DNA of 64,000 nt, from positions 16,555 through 80,554 of the forward strand of contig NZ_KB911829.1 in the NCBI RefSeq assembly GCF_000383675.1, given 5' to 3'. Shown here one piece after another: positions 36,132 through 45,867 of this stretch (position 1 is the first letter of the stretch; each line of letters begins with the position of its first letter). A program made the position numbers and the translations under genes. The DNA is from Terracoccus sp. 273MFTsu3.1. Lineage in GTDB: Bacteria > Actinomycetota > Actinomycetes > Actinomycetales > Dermatophilaceae. The notes under the pieces were generated by a model. It was given only the letters and a program-made list of their open reading frames with translations, was not told where the DNA came from and searched no databases.

Positions 36132-38633
36132 TCAGACGGCCGCGCCGAACGTCGCCCGCGACGCGAGGGCCTCACGCAGCTCGGCGTCGGCGTCGACGAG
36201 GGAGCGGTGGACCGCCGGGGTGAGGTCGTCACGCGAGATGGCCGCGGCGCTGAGACGTGCCGTCTCGTCGTCGAAGACGCGCGGGAAGGCGACGAGGACG
36301 ACCCGCGACAGGGCGTCCTCCCCGACCCAGTCCGACATCGCCGGGACGTCGGTGAAGTAGCGCGGCACGTAGTCGGCGACGAGCGAGTCGTCGGGCGCGA
36401 CCCAGAAGCCGCGGGCCAGGTGGACCATCTCGTAGTTGGAGCGGCCCTGGCGGCCGGTCAGCTGCTCCCACGCCCACGCCTTGGCGTCCGCGTCGGGCAG
36501 GCTGGCCCGGCACATGAGCGCGTTGAGCCCGCCCTGCAGGGTGTCGTCCTTGGCGCGGAACGACTCGACCTCTGCGACCCCGATGAGTCCGCGCGCCGAG
36601 AGGTTGCGCACGACGATCCAGCGGAAGTCGCCGTCGTCCTCGAGTCCGGCCGGCAGCCCCTGACCGTCGGCCCAGGCGCGCAGCAGCGCCTCGTCGTCGC
36701 TCGTGCCGGCGACGAGGCGGGGCCCGGGGAGCGACTCGGTCGTGCCGGCCGTGGCCCGCTCGAGCAGCCCCACAGCGGCCCGGTTGAGACGGGCCATGGC
36801 CGCCTCCTGCAGCTCGCGCGGCACGAAGTACGGGACGATCCGGTGCTCGGCGTAGGCCGCGACCCGGGTCAGGATCGAGGAGTTCGTCTCGAGCGGCCAT
36901 GCGGCGTCGAAGACGTCGAGGAAGGCCTCGGGAGCGACCGTCGCCCCGTGCACCCCGTCGATGAGCGCGGACCACACGACGGCGCGGGCCTGCGCGTCGG
37001 GGATCTGGCCGAGCTGGGACGGCAGCGCAGCGACCGTGGCGTCGGACAGGCGTACGCGAGCCCACGTCAGGTCGGACGCGTTGGGCACGACGACGGAGGG
37101 CTCCGGGGTCCCCTCGAGCTCGGCGAGGGTGGTCTCGGGTCCGGTGGCGGTGACCATGACCCGACCGAGCTCGCGCCCGTCGGTCCACCCCGCGACGTCG
37201 AAGGCGTGCGGGCGGTCGGCCGGCCGGTCGGCCGGTGCCTCGCGGCGCACGACCGCCGACTCGACGACGCCCGCCTGCTCCTCGACGTCGACCGAGATCG
37301 TGTCGCGGTCTGCCGTCAGCAGCCAGGCGCGCGACCAGGCCTCGAGGTCCTTGCCGCTCGCCGTCTCGATCGCGCCGAGGAAGTCGGCGAGCGTGCCGTT
37401 GCCGTAGGACTTGTCGGTCAGGTAGGCACGGACGCCGGCGATGAAGTGCTCGTCGCCGACGTACGCGATGAGCTGGCGCAGCGTGGCCGCGCCCTTGGCG
37501 TACGAGATGCCGTCGAAGTTCTGCAGCGCGCTCTGCGCGTCGAGCGCCTCGACGCCCGCGACGGGGTGGGTCGACGGGGAGCGCTCGGCGCCGTAGCCCC
37601 AGACCTTGCGCACGATCGAGGAGTCGACCCACGCGTCGGTGTACTCGGTCGCGTCGACGAGGCACCGGTGCGACATGTACTCCGCGAACGACTCGTTGAG
37701 CCAGAGGTCGTCCCACCACTTCATCGTCACGATGTCGCCGAACCACATGTGCGACATCTCGTGGCTGACGGTGTTGGCCCGGGTGAGCAGCTCGTCGCGC
37801 GTCGCGGCACCGCGGTAGAGGTACTGGTCTCGGAACGTCACGCAGCCGGGGTTCTCCATCGCGCCGGCGTTGAACTCCGGCACGAAGACCTGGTGGTACT
37901 CGCCGAACGGGTAGCGGATCCCGAAGAGCCCGTGGAAGTAGTCGAACGACCGCTTCGTCACGTCGAAGAGCTCGGCCGCGTGACGCTCGAGCGGCTCGCG
38001 CAGCGAGGCCCGCGCGTGGAGGCCCAGCGGTATGCCGTCGTGCTCGTCGTGGACGGAGACGTAGGGTCCCGCGCACACCGTCATGAAGTACGTCGCGAGC
38101 GGCTTCGTCGTCGCGAGGGTCCACGTGCCCGCGCCGGCCTTGGAGGCGGCGCCGTTGCCGATGACCGTCCACTCGAGGGGCGCGTGGACCGTGACGTCGT
38201 AGGGCGCCTTGAGGTCGGGCTGGTCGAAGCACGCGTAGGCGCTCGGAGCCGCGTCGAGGAAGAGGTGCCCGTAGACGTAGTCGAGGTCGTCGGCGGGGTC
38301 GGTGGCCCGGTGCAGCCCCTGCCCGTCGTGGCTGTAGGCCATCGTCGCGGCCACGACGAGCTCGTTGTCGGCGGCCAGCCCCTCCAGCGGGAGTCGGCCG
38401 TCGACGACGACGTCGGCCGGGTCGAGGGACTCACCGTTGAGCGAGATCGTCTCGACCGAGCGGGCCTTGAGGTCGATCCACGAGCCCGCGCCGGGCTCGG
38501 CGCACGTGAACCGGACGCTCGTGCGCGAGCCGAAGACCTCCGTCCCCTGGTCGAGGTCGAGCTCGACGGCATACGACGTGACGGTGATCAGCGAGGATCG
38601 CTCGCGGGCTTCGGCCAGGGTGAGACTGCGCAT
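36132..38633 (-). CDS. pepN: Aminopeptidase N (M1 zinc metallopeptidase)
   Basis: 833 residues. The N-terminal beta domain (1-190), then exopeptidase motif GAMEN 257-261, zinc site HEMSH 291-295 with Glu314 (LWLNESFAEY, 18 residues on) and a catalytic Tyr in the following helix, then a C-terminal helical ERAP1-like domain. The length and the long C-terminal part match actinobacterial lysyl/alanyl aminopeptidase (PepN). It removes N-terminal residues from peptides in the cytoplasm. ATG 38633. Octamers at 38030 (Gly-Ile with ATA) and 38567. Confidence 0.95.
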   Translation of the reverse strand: MRSLTLAEARERSSLITVTSYAVELDLDQGTEVFGSRTSVRFTCAEPGAGSWIDLKARSVETISLNGESLDPADVVVDGRLPLEGLAADNELVVAATMAYSHDGQGLHRATDPADDLDYVYGHLFLDAAPSAYACFDQPDLKAPYDVTVHAPLEWTVIGNGAASKAGAGTWTLATTKPLATYFMTVCAGPYVSVHDEHDGIPLGLHARASLREPLERHAAELFDVTKRSFDYFHGLFGIRYPFGEYHQVFVPEFNAGAMENPGCVTFRDQYLYRGAATRDELLTRANTVSHEMSHMWFGDIVTMKWWDDLWLNESFAEYMSHRCLVDATEYTDAWVDSSIVRKVWGYGAERSPSTHPVAGVEALDAQSALQNFDGISYAKGAATLRQLIAYVGDEHFIAGVRAYLTDKSYGNGTLADFLGAIETASGKDLEAWSRAWLLTADRDTISVDVEEQAGVVESAVVRREAPADRPADRPHAFDVAGWTDGRELGRVMVTATGPETTLAELEGTPEPSVVVPNASDLTWARVRLSDATVAALPSQLGQIPDAQARAVVWSALIDGVHGATVAPEAFLDVFDAAWPLETNSSILTRVAAYAEHRIVPYFVPRELQEAAMARLNRAAVGLLERATAGTTESLPGPRLVAGTSDDEALLRAWADGQGLPAGLEDDGDFRWIVVRNLSARGLIGVAEVESFRAKDDTLQGGLNALMCRASLPDADAKAWAWEQLTGRQGRSNYEMVHLARGFWVAPDDSLVADYVPRYFTDVPAMSDWVGEDALSRVVLVAFPRVFDDETARLSAAAISRDDLTPAVHRSLVDADAELREALASRATFGAAV

Positions 38634-38708
38634 AGGGGCGAGCCTGCCAGATCGACGGGCCCGCCGTCGCCGGGGCCACCCCCCTCGTCGTGGCCGCCTC
38701 GTGCTCGG

Positions 38709-39584
38709 TCAGCGGTGGAGCGGACCGCCGGCCATGCTCTCGAGGCGCGCGATGCGCTGGTCCATCGGCGGGTGCGTCGAGAGGAACCGGGTGACGTCCT
38801 GCGCCCGGAAGGGGCTCGCGATCATCATGTGGCTCGCGTTGACGATGTCCTGGGAGGGTGCGAGCGGTGCCCGCGCGACGCCGGACTCGAGCTTGCGCAG
38901 CGCCGAGGCGAGAGCGAGCGGGTCGCCGGTCAGCTTGGCGCCGTCCTCGTCGGCGTCGTACTCGCGGGTGCGGCTGATCGCCATCTGGATCATCATCGCG
39001 GCCATCGGCGCGAGCAGGCTCATCGCGAGCAGCGCGAGCGGGTTGGGGCGGTCCTCGTCGGAGCCACCGCCGCCGAAGATGCTCGAGAACATGAGCATCT
39101 GGCCGATCGAGGTGATGACGCCGGCGACCGCGGCGGCGACCGAGCTGGTGAGGATGTCGCGGTTGTAGACGTGCATGAGCTCGTGACCGAGCACGCCGCG
39201 CAGCTCGCGCTCGTCGAGGAGGCCGAGGATCCCCTCGGTGCAGCAGACCGCGGCGTTCGACGGGTTGCGGCCGGTCGCGAAGGCGTTCGGCGCCTGGGTG
39301 GGGCTGATGTAGAGGCGCGGCATCGGCTTGCCGGCGGCCGTGGAGAGCTCGCGCACGATGCGGTACATCGCCGGCGCCTGCGCCTCGGAGACCGGGTAGG
39401 CGTGCATGGCCCGGATCGCGAGCTTGTCGCTGTTCCAGTAGCCGTAGAACGTCATCGCGACACCGATCAGCGCGAAGAACCAGATGAAGCGGCCGCCACC
39501 GACGAGCGCGCCGATCCCGAGCAGCAGGGCCCAGATGCCGCCGAAGAGGGCGGCCGTCTTGAGCCCGTTGAAGTGGTTGTGCAT
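38709..39584 (-). CDS. htpX: Membrane zinc protease HtpX
   Basis: 291 residues from ATG 39584. Two N-terminal helices (about 10-30 and 32-50), then the gluzincin site HELMH (His134, Glu135, His138) and downstream Glu in [12 protein letters not shown]. Two further membrane segments at about 145-165 and 180-200. It cleaves misfolded membrane proteins and is a standard envelope-stress gene. Its promoter carries an ECF-sigma-type sequence so close to the ATG that the mRNA should be leaderless or nearly so, plus the direct repeat shared with the two-component regulator. Confidence 0.93.
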   Translation of the reverse strand: MHNHFNGLKTAALFGGIWALLLGIGALVGGGRFIWFFALIGVAMTFYGYWNSDKLAIRAMHAYPVSEAQAPAMYRIVRELSTAAGKPMPRLYISPTQAPNAFATGRNPSNAAVCCTEGILGLLDERELRGVLGHELMHVYNRDILTSSVAAAVAGVITSIGQMLMFSSIFGGGGSDEDRPNPLALLAMSLLAPMAAMMIQMAISRTREYDADEDGAKLTGDPLALASALRKLESGVARAPLAPSQDIVNASHMMIASPFRAQDVTRFLSTHPPMDQRIARLESMAGGPLHR

Positions 39585-39592
39585 GTCGGGTG

Positions 39593-39619
39593 AACGAGCG
39601 GCTGTGGGGTGGTGTTCCC
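39593..39619 (-). promoter_or_regulatory. SigE-type ECF sigma promoter of htpX
   Basis: On the minus strand GGGAAC (39619-39614), a 17-nt spacer and CGTT (39596-39593), the consensus of SigE/SigH-type ECF promoters in Actinobacteria. The -10 ends 8 nt before the ATG, so the transcript would begin near the start codon. Confidence 0.7.
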
Positions 39620-39620
39620 A

Positions 39621-39638
39621 CTGGGAGTCGGCTGGGAG
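39621..39638 (-). promoter_or_regulatory. Direct repeat matching the response-regulator box
   Basis: CTGGGAG at 39621-39627 and 39632-39638, 11-bp period, next to the -35. In minus-strand sense TCCCAGCCGACTCCCAG; the response-regulator promoter has TCCCAGCGAACTCCCAG. The shared spacing and sequence suggest one activator. Confidence 0.6.
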
Positions 39639-39712
39639 CCTGCTGGGGCGCGGGCGGTCCGGACGCGATGTGACACAGCCCTCAGTCGCCACTGGTTGAA
39701 AGGGCAACTCGC

Positions 39713-39731
39713 CTACTACGTGCGGTAGTAG
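39713..39731 (+). promoter_or_regulatory. Perfect palindrome CTACTAC-N5-GTAGTAG
   Basis: A 7-bp arm inverted repeat about 45 bp before the start of the 200-residue membrane protein gene. Typical operator geometry; the cognate regulator is not identified. It is the only candidate control site in this gap. Confidence 0.55.
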
Positions 39732-39776
39732 TTTGGCGGTGCTGGGGAACCGACACCCATCCGATGAAAGAAGCCA

Positions 39777-40379
39777 ATGATGCGCAAGACACTCGACACG
39801 CTGATCTCGTGGACCGGCCTCGTCATGGCCGCGGTGCTCGTGGCCGCCGGCGGACTGCTGATGTACGCGAGCAGCTTCGTCGCGAACAACGTCCAGGAGC
39901 AGCTGAGCCAGCAGAACATCACGATGCCCGCCGCTGCCGCCCTCGAGACGCAGGCCCAGAAGGACGCGCTCCTGCAGTACGCCGGACAGAAGATGACGAC
40001 CGGTGACCAGGCCAAGGCCTTCGCCGACCACTACATCCTCGTCCACATGAACGCCGCGTCGAACAACCGGACGTACGAGGAGGTCTCGGGCGAGTTCCTG
40101 ACGATGTCGAAGGACCCGAACGCCGACCAGGCCAAGGTCGCCGAGCTGGGCCAGCTGCGCCAGACGCTCTTCATGGGCAACACCCTCCGGGGCCTGCTGC
40201 TCAACGCCTACGCCTTCGGCACCATGGGCGTCATCGCCTTCTACGCCGCCATCGGCGCCTTCGTGGGGGCTGCCGTCCTGCTCGCCCTCGGCCTGCTGGG
40301 TCTGCGCCACGCCAGGACCGCGGAGGACGCAGCCCTCGCCCCCGTCGTCGGCGCCCGCACGATCCCCCAGACCGCCTGA
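39777..40379 (+). CDS. Membrane protein, unknown, two terminal helix pairs
   Basis: 200 residues from ATG 39777 (39780 also possible; AAAGAAG upstream). An N-terminal helix (12-36), an extracytoplasmic region of about 100 residues rich in Gln/Ala ([17 protein letters not shown]), then two helices (about 130-155 and 158-180). No motif. It lies between htpX and the nuo cluster and ends at a strong terminator. A stress-related or transport-accessory role would be a guess. Confidence 0.75.
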   Translation: MMRKTLDTLISWTGLVMAAVLVAAGGLLMYASSFVANNVQEQLSQQNITMPAAAALETQAQKDALLQYAGQKMTTGDQAKAFADHYILVHMNAASNNRTYEEVSGEFLTMSKDPNADQAKVAELGQLRQTLFMGNTLRGLLLNAYAFGTMGVIAFYAAIGAFVGAAVLLALGLLGLRHARTAEDAALAPVVGARTIPQTA

Positions 40380-40390
40380 CCCGAATCGCG

Positions 40391-40425
40391 CGAGGACCCC
40401 GAGGCACTCCGCCTCGGGGTCCTCG
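40391..40425. terminator. Bidirectional terminator closing the nuo operon
   Basis: CGAGGACCCCGAGG-CACTCCG-CCTCGGGGTCCTCG, a 14-bp perfect stem. It ends both the membrane-protein gene (plus) and nuoN (minus). Confidence 0.9.
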
Positions 40426-40455
40426 CCGCGTGGCGGGACAGGCGACGCCCGGCGA

Positions 40456-42042
40456 TCAGCCGAGGAGGCGCAGGAGCAGGTCGGGCTGGACGCTGACGAC
40501 GACGAGGACCGCCGACGCGAGGACGAGCCCGGCGACCATGACCGGTCGCCGCCGCGCGACGGCGACCGGTGCGGGGGTCGCACCCTCGGTGCCGGCGGCA
40601 CCGGCCACCCCGTCGGGGGCCGTGATGACGGCGCGCAACCAGCGCAGGTAGACCGCGACGCCGATGACGGCGTTGACCGCCGCGACGACAGCGAGCCAGA
40701 CCCAGCCCTCGGCGACGACCGGCCGCAGGGCCGTGATCTTGCCGACGAGGCCGATGATGCCGGGCGGCAGCCCCGCGAGCGAGGTCAGCGCCAGGGCGAG
40801 CGCACCGGCCCGCCACGGGCTGCGCTGCCAGAGACCCTCGTAGGCCGCGATGGACCGTCCCTCCCCCGGTCGGTCGCGCAGGGTGACCGCCACGACGGCG
40901 AAGGCGACGAGCGTCGCGACGACGTAGGTGAGCAGGTAGGTGGCACTGGCGCCGACACCGAGCGCGGAGATGCTGACGAGCGGCAGCACGACCCACCCGG
41001 CCTGCGCGACGGTCGACCACGCGAGCAGGCGCACGACGTCGTCCTGGCGCAGCGCCATGACGTTGCCGAGCGTCATGCTCAGTGACGCGAGCAGCGCGAT
41101 CGACACCAGGGCCGGCGTCCCGAGCGCGGCGACCGCGCGGAGCACGACGAGCAGGGCCGCGAGCGCCGCGATCTTGGAGACCGTCGCGAGGAAGGTCGCG
41201 ATGGGAACCGACGAGCCGGCGTATGCCGTGGGCGTCCACGCGTGGAACGGCACGAGCGAGAGCTTGAAGCCGACCCCGGCGATGACGAGGACCGTCGCCA
41301 GCGCGACGACGCCTGCCGAGACCGACGGGAAGACGACCGAGGTCGGTGCGCCCGACGCGGCCGAGAACGCGCCACCGGAGGACAGGGCGGCGTCCGGCGT
41401 CAGGAACGGGCTCCCCGTCGCGGCGAACCACAGGGCGACGCCGAGCACGAGCAGGGCGAAGGACACGAGGGACGTCACGAGCAGCTGGGTGGCGCCGGCC
41501 ACGGCCGCCCGGCGGCCGGAGAGGGCGACGAGCGCGATGACGGGCAGGGTCGCGAGCTCGAGGGCGACGAGCCAGGTGCCGACGTCGCGGCTGGCCGCCA
41601 CGACGATCGTGCCGGCGAGGGCGGCGAGGAGCAGCACGGCCTCGACCGGCTCCCGGGTGCTGTCGGTCGGGCGCCGACGGCGGGTGCGGGGCCAGGCCAG
41701 GGCGATGCAGACGAAAGCAGCGAAGGCGGCCGCGAGCTGGAGGGTGCTGCCGAGCGCGTCGGCCTGCCAGAGACACACCTGCGGCAGCCCGTCGACCGTC
41801 GGCGCCGTCGCCCACGCGGCGGTCCGGCCGGTCAGGCAGAACGTCTCCCGTGTCGTACCGCCGCCGAGCGCGAGCCCGGGCACCGTGGCCACGGCGGACC
41901 CGAGGGCGGCCAGCGCGGCGACGGCGTAGGGCACCCGGCGCAGGCGCGGGTTGACGAGGTCGGCGACGAGCACGAGCACGAGTCCGGCGACCGGCAGGAG
42001 CGCCGGCAGCACGGTGGTGTAGTCGATGGCGAGGCCCTTCAC
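40456..42042 (-). CDS. nuoN: Complex I membrane subunit N
   Basis: 528 residues from GTG 42042 (overlaps the nuoM stop, GTGA). An antiporter-like proton-pumping subunit with 14 helices and the conserved broken-helix regions; [19 protein letters not shown] carries the key Lys/His region, and [17 protein letters not shown] the second. Last gene of the operon, 30 bp before its terminator. The octamer at 41221 encodes Ala-Tyr with rare GCA. Confidence 0.93.
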   Translation of the reverse strand: MKGLAIDYTTVLPALLPVAGLVLVLVADLVNPRLRRVPYAVAALAALGSAVATVPGLALGGGTTRETFCLTGRTAAWATAPTVDGLPQVCLWQADALGSTLQLAAAFAAFVCIALAWPRTRRRRPTDSTREPVEAVLLLAALAGTIVVAASRDVGTWLVALELATLPVIALVALSGRRAAVAGATQLLVTSLVSFALLVLGVALWFAATGSPFLTPDAALSSGGAFSAASGAPTSVVFPSVSAGVVALATVLVIAGVGFKLSLVPFHAWTPTAYAGSSVPIATFLATVSKIAALAALLVVLRAVAALGTPALVSIALLASLSMTLGNVMALRQDDVVRLLAWSTVAQAGWVVLPLVSISALGVGASATYLLTYVVATLVAFAVVAVTLRDRPGEGRSIAAYEGLWQRSPWRAGALALALTSLAGLPPGIIGLVGKITALRPVVAEGWVWLAVVAAVNAVIGVAVYLRWLRAVITAPDGVAGAAGTEGATPAPVAVARRRPVMVAGLVLASAVLVVVSVQPDLLLRLLG

Positions 42043-43544
42043 GGCGCGACCCCCAGTCCGGAGAGCAGACCTGACGTCGCCGCGTCGGAGAGTCCGAGCA
42101 GCAGGTGCGGGAGCAGGCCGAGCGTGACGATGACGACGACGAGCGTCATGACGACCGCCCAGCGGGCTCCGCGGGAGTCCGCCACGGGCTCGGCCGCAGG
42201 ACCCTGGGCCGCGTCGCTGCCCTCACCCGCCCAGACGATGCGGGCGACCCGGAGCGCGTACGCCGCCGCGAGCGCGAGCCCCACGGCACCGAGCACGACG
42301 CAGACGCGCAGGAGAGCCACGGGCCGGTCGGGTGCGGGCGACCACGCGGCGTACAACGCGAGGAACTCACCCCAGAAGCTGACGAGGCCGGGGAGCCCGA
42401 GCGCGGCCGCGAGGCCGACGACGAGCGCGAGGCCGAAGCGGGGAGCCTTGTCACGCAGGGCGGCCCGGGCGACCTGGAGGTCGGAGGATCCCCACTGCTC
42501 CTTGAGGTCGCCGACGACGAAGAAGAGGAGGGCCGCGACGACGCCGTGGGCGATGTTGCCGAAGAGCGCCGCCTGCAGACCGGTCTCGCTGCCCGACGCG
42601 ATGGCGAGGGCGACGAAGCCCATGTGCGCGACCGAGCTGTAGGCGATGAGGCGCTTGAGGTCGCGCTCGACGAGGCAGGCGAGCCCTCCCCAGAGGATGC
42701 CGACGACGCCGAGGATCGCGAGGACGGGGCTCAGCTGCGCCACTCCTGCGGGCAAGGTGCCGACCGCGAGCCGGACGATGCCGTAGGTGCCCATCTTGAG
42801 CAGGACGGCGGCGAGCAGCACGGACCCGGCCGTGGGGGCGATGGTGTGCGCCGAGGGCAGCCACGTGTGCAGCGGCCACAGGGGCACCTTGATGCCGAGC
42901 CCGAGCAGCAGGATCGCGGCGATCGCGACCTGGAGCGGCCGGGACAGCCCGGCGCCGTGCCGCTCGGCGAGGACGGTGAGGTCGCTCGTGCCCTGGTGGT
43001 GGACGAGGAAGAGGATGCCGACGAGCATCAGCGTGGAGCCGAGCACCGTGAAGAGCACGAAGCGGCCCGCGGCGTCGGCGCGCGTCTCGTCGCGCACGTG
43101 GTCGTCGCCGAAGCGGCGGACGAGCACCCACATCGGCACGAGGACGACCTCGAAGGCGATGAAGAAGAGGATCGCGTCGCGCGCCATGAACGTGGCGAGC
43201 GCGCCTGCCTCGACGAGCAGGATGCAGCCGAGGAAGGTCGAGCCGGTGCCTCCCTTGGGGATCGGCCCGGACAGGGCGTGGGCGACGACCGCGACGGTGA
43301 GCAGCGCGGTGAGCAGCACGAGGGCTGCCGAGATGCCGTCGACGCCGAAGTGCCACCGGACGCCGAGCGAGCGGATCCACGGCACGTCCACCTCGTGGCG
43401 GCCCCACACGACGACGACGGCGAGCACCGCTGTGACGACGGTGGACCCGAGCGCGATGCCGCGCTCGACGGTGGACTCGCCGGGGATCGCGATGAGCGCG
43501 ATCGCCGCGAGGAGCGGCACCAGGAGCATGAGGGTCAGCGCCAT
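42039..43544 (-). CDS. nuoM: Complex I membrane subunit M
   Basis: 501 residues from ATG 43544 (10-bp overlap with nuoL). Mrp-type antiporter-like subunit; the TM5 glutamate is in FFIAFEVVLVPMWVLV, the TM7 lysine in GLGIKVPLWPLHTWLP, and AYSSVAHMGFVALA follows. It pumps protons and is linked to N and L in the distal arm. The long open frame upstream to 44156 is antisense-type nonsense over nuoL. Confidence 0.93.
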   Translation of the reverse strand: MALTLMLLVPLLAAIALIAIPGESTVERGIALGSTVVTAVLAVVVVWGRHEVDVPWIRSLGVRWHFGVDGISAALVLLTALLTVAVVAHALSGPIPKGGTGSTFLGCILLVEAGALATFMARDAILFFIAFEVVLVPMWVLVRRFGDDHVRDETRADAAGRFVLFTVLGSTLMLVGILFLVHHQGTSDLTVLAERHGAGLSRPLQVAIAAILLLGLGIKVPLWPLHTWLPSAHTIAPTAGSVLLAAVLLKMGTYGIVRLAVGTLPAGVAQLSPVLAILGVVGILWGGLACLVERDLKRLIAYSSVAHMGFVALAIASGSETGLQAALFGNIAHGVVAALLFFVVGDLKEQWGSSDLQVARAALRDKAPRFGLALVVGLAAALGLPGLVSFWGEFLALYAAWSPAPDRPVALLRVCVVLGAVGLALAAAYALRVARIVWAGEGSDAAQGPAAEPVADSRGARWAVVMTLVVVIVTLGLLPHLLLGLSDAATSGLLSGLGVAP

Positions 43545-45448
43545 GCGGCCACCCCCAGGACGGCGACGACCACGACGCCGACGAGCAGGCTGAGCAGCGA
43601 CAGCGAGGGCACGGCGCGGTGGCTCCGCTCCCCCGCCCGGCCGGCGGCCCGGGCGACGACGGCGGTCGCCCGCGGGTAGGCGTCGACGACGTCGCGGTCG
43701 AGCGTCACGACGAGACGCGCGACGGCCGTGACCGCCCGGCCGATGCCGACGTATGCCGTGTCGACGCCGAAGCCGCGCACCGCCGGCTCCCGGACGCGGC
43801 CGGGGACCCGGTCGGCGACGTCGAGCCGGCCGCGGTCGCTGAGGGACCACACGGCATACGCGGCTCCGGCGACGAGCAGGACGGACAGCAGGGCGCTGAG
43901 GAGCCCCACGTGCACACCACCGCGGAGGCTGACGAGGAAGAGGGTGCCGACGACGGTGAGCGCGGCGAGCACGGACACGACGAGTGCGGCCGGGAGCGTG
44001 ATCGGGGCGTGGCCGTGGGCGTGGACGCGCTCGACCTCGGCGTCGTCGGCGCTGTCGGTGGAGGTCACGACGGCGACGTCCTCCTCGGCGACGACGGCGG
44101 GCTCGACGTCGGGCAGCTCGCCCGTCGCGGCGACGGGGCTGTCGAGCAGGAGCCACGCGCGGGTGCAGTACGCCGCCGTGAGGACGACCGTGACGAACAG
44201 GGCGACGACGACGAGCCAGGCGCGGAACCCGCCACCCCCGGTCGCGCCCTCGAGCGCGGCGTCGATGACGGTGTCCTTGGTGAAGAAGCCGATGAGCGGC
44301 GGCACGCCGGCGAGGGCGGCGAGGCCGATCCCCATCGACCAGCGCAACGCGCCGGTCGGACGCAGCCGACCGCGCAGGGCGGCGACGGCGGTCGCGCCGG
44401 CGAGGACCGAGAGCCAGCCGGCCCCGAGGAAGAGCAGCGCCTTGAAGAACGCGTGGCCGACGAGGTGCGCGATGCCGGCTCCGGGCCCGAGCTCGGCCGG
44501 TGCCGCGGCGAGCGCCGAGAGCATGATCGCGATCTGGCTCAGGGTCGAGTAGGCGAGCATCCGCTTGAGGTCGGTCTGCACGAGCGCGAGCAGTGCGGCG
44601 TAGACCATGGTCACGGCTGTCAGGACGGCGAGCAGGGTGCGCGCCCCGTCATGACCGGCGTAGAGCGAGAAGAGGCGGGCGATGACGTACGTGCCGGCCG
44701 CGACCATCGTCGCCGCGTGGATGAGCGCCGACGCCGGGGTCGGGCCCTCCATCGCGTCGGGGAGCCAGTCGTGGAACGGCACGAGACCCGACTTGCCGGC
44801 GACACCGATGACGACGCCGACGAGACCGATCGTCAGCAGCGTGCCGTCCCCGGTGGCCGTGAGGACCGCCATGAGGTCGGTCGACCGGGCCCGCACCGAC
44901 AGCGCGACGATGCCCACGACCATGGCGATGTCGGCCACGCGGGTGACGATGAAGGCCTTGTAGGCCGCCCGTCTCGCCGCCGCCCGCTCGCTGTCGTGGC
45001 CGATGAGCAGCCACGAGCACCAACCCATGACCTCCCAGCCGACGAGCATGAGCACGAGGTCGCCCGCCTGGACGAGGAGCAGCATGCCGGCCGCGAAGAG
45101 CGAGACGGTCGCCGCGAACTGGCCGTAGCGGGGGTCGTCGCGGAGGTACCACGCCGTGAAGACCTGGATGCCGAGCACGACGAGGGCGACGACGAACGCC
45201 ACGAGGCCCGAGACGCGGTCGGAGAGCAGGTGCAGCGGAACGGAGAGGTCGCCGAGCGGGAGGCTGCCGATCGACTCGATGTCGGCCGTGCGCGACGGCG
45301 CGACCCACTGGATGAGTCCGAGCACGGCGACGTAGGCGGACACCGACACGGCGACGGCCGCCGCGAGCCCGCGCTGGCGCCGCGTCACCAGCCCCACGAG
45401 GGCGGCCAGCGCCGGGAGCACGACGATCATCCGCACGATCCAGCTCAT
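43535..45448 (-). CDS. nuoL: Complex I membrane subunit L
   Basis: 637 residues (family 600-650). Fifteen to sixteen helices with the conserved VLMLVGWEVMGWCSWLLIG (TM5 Glu), GKSGLVPFHDWLPDAMEGP (TM7 Lys) and MLAYSTLSQIAIM, followed by the C-terminal lateral (piston) helix region. The start ATG 45448 overlaps the nuoK stop. Two octamers (43751, 43852). Confidence 0.94.
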   Translation of the reverse strand: MSWIVRMIVVLPALAALVGLVTRRQRGLAAAVAVSVSAYVAVLGLIQWVAPSRTADIESIGSLPLGDLSVPLHLLSDRVSGLVAFVVALVVLGIQVFTAWYLRDDPRYGQFAATVSLFAAGMLLLVQAGDLVLMLVGWEVMGWCSWLLIGHDSERAAARRAAYKAFIVTRVADIAMVVGIVALSVRARSTDLMAVLTATGDGTLLTIGLVGVVIGVAGKSGLVPFHDWLPDAMEGPTPASALIHAATMVAAGTYVIARLFSLYAGHDGARTLLAVLTAVTMVYAALLALVQTDLKRMLAYSTLSQIAIMLSALAAAPAELGPGAGIAHLVGHAFFKALLFLGAGWLSVLAGATAVAALRGRLRPTGALRWSMGIGLAALAGVPPLIGFFTKDTVIDAALEGATGGGGFRAWLVVVALFVTVVLTAAYCTRAWLLLDSPVAATGELPDVEPAVVAEEDVAVVTSTDSADDAEVERVHAHGHAPITLPAALVVSVLAALTVVGTLFLVSLRGGVHVGLLSALLSVLLVAGAAYAVWSLSDRGRLDVADRVPGRVREPAVRGFGVDTAYVGIGRAVTAVARLVVTLDRDVVDAYPRATAVVARAAGRAGERSHRAVPSLSLLSLLVGVVVVAVLGVAAWR

Positions 45449-45867
45449 CCGACGCCCTCCCCCGCTGCCGCCGGCTCACGCACCGCGTCACGCGGGTGGC
45501 CGTCCCGGTCGTCGGCGCGCGGGGCCTCGGCGTCGACGTCGCCGGCATCGTCCGGCTCGTCGTCGGTGAGGTCGGGCACCGCCGTGAGGTCGATGTGCCC
45601 CGTGCGACGGAACATCACGAGGATGATCGCGAGCGCCACGGTGATCTCGGCGGCGGCGATCGTGATGACGAAGAGGGTGAGCACCGGACCGGCCGAGAGC
45701 GGCGCGCCGGGGCGGGACCCGGCCGTGACGAGCAACAGGTTCGCCGCGTTGAGGATGAGCTCGACACCGACGAGGACGAGGACGGCGTTGCGGCGGGCGA
45801 GGACGCCGTAGACGCCGATGCCGGCCAGGAGTGCCGACAGGGCGGCCGGCAGCGAGAGGTGGATCAT
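45445..45867 (-). CDS. nuoK: Complex I membrane subunit K with acidic extension
   Basis: 140 residues from ATG 45867; the family norm is about 100. Three helices with the two membrane glutamates, one in VLVLVGVELILNAANLLLV and one in AAEITVALAI. The extra 40-residue C-terminus is strongly acidic (DLTDDEPDDAGDVDAEAP) and not part of the core fold. Coupled to nuoJ and nuoL by 4-nt overlaps. Confidence 0.92.
   Translation of the reverse strand: MIHLSLPAALSALLAGIGVYGVLARRNAVLVLVGVELILNAANLLLVTAGSRPGAPLSAGPVLTLFVITIAAAEITVALAIILVMFRRTGHIDLTAVPDLTDDEPDDAGDVDAEAPRADDRDGHPRDAVREPAAAGEGVG

Noticed and set aside
36207..39593. A 1128-codon plus-strand open frame over pepN and htpX
   Set aside because: Composition (Arg/Asp/Gly/Val/Glu only) is that of antisense GC-rich DNA; pepN and htpX motifs on the other strand are complete.
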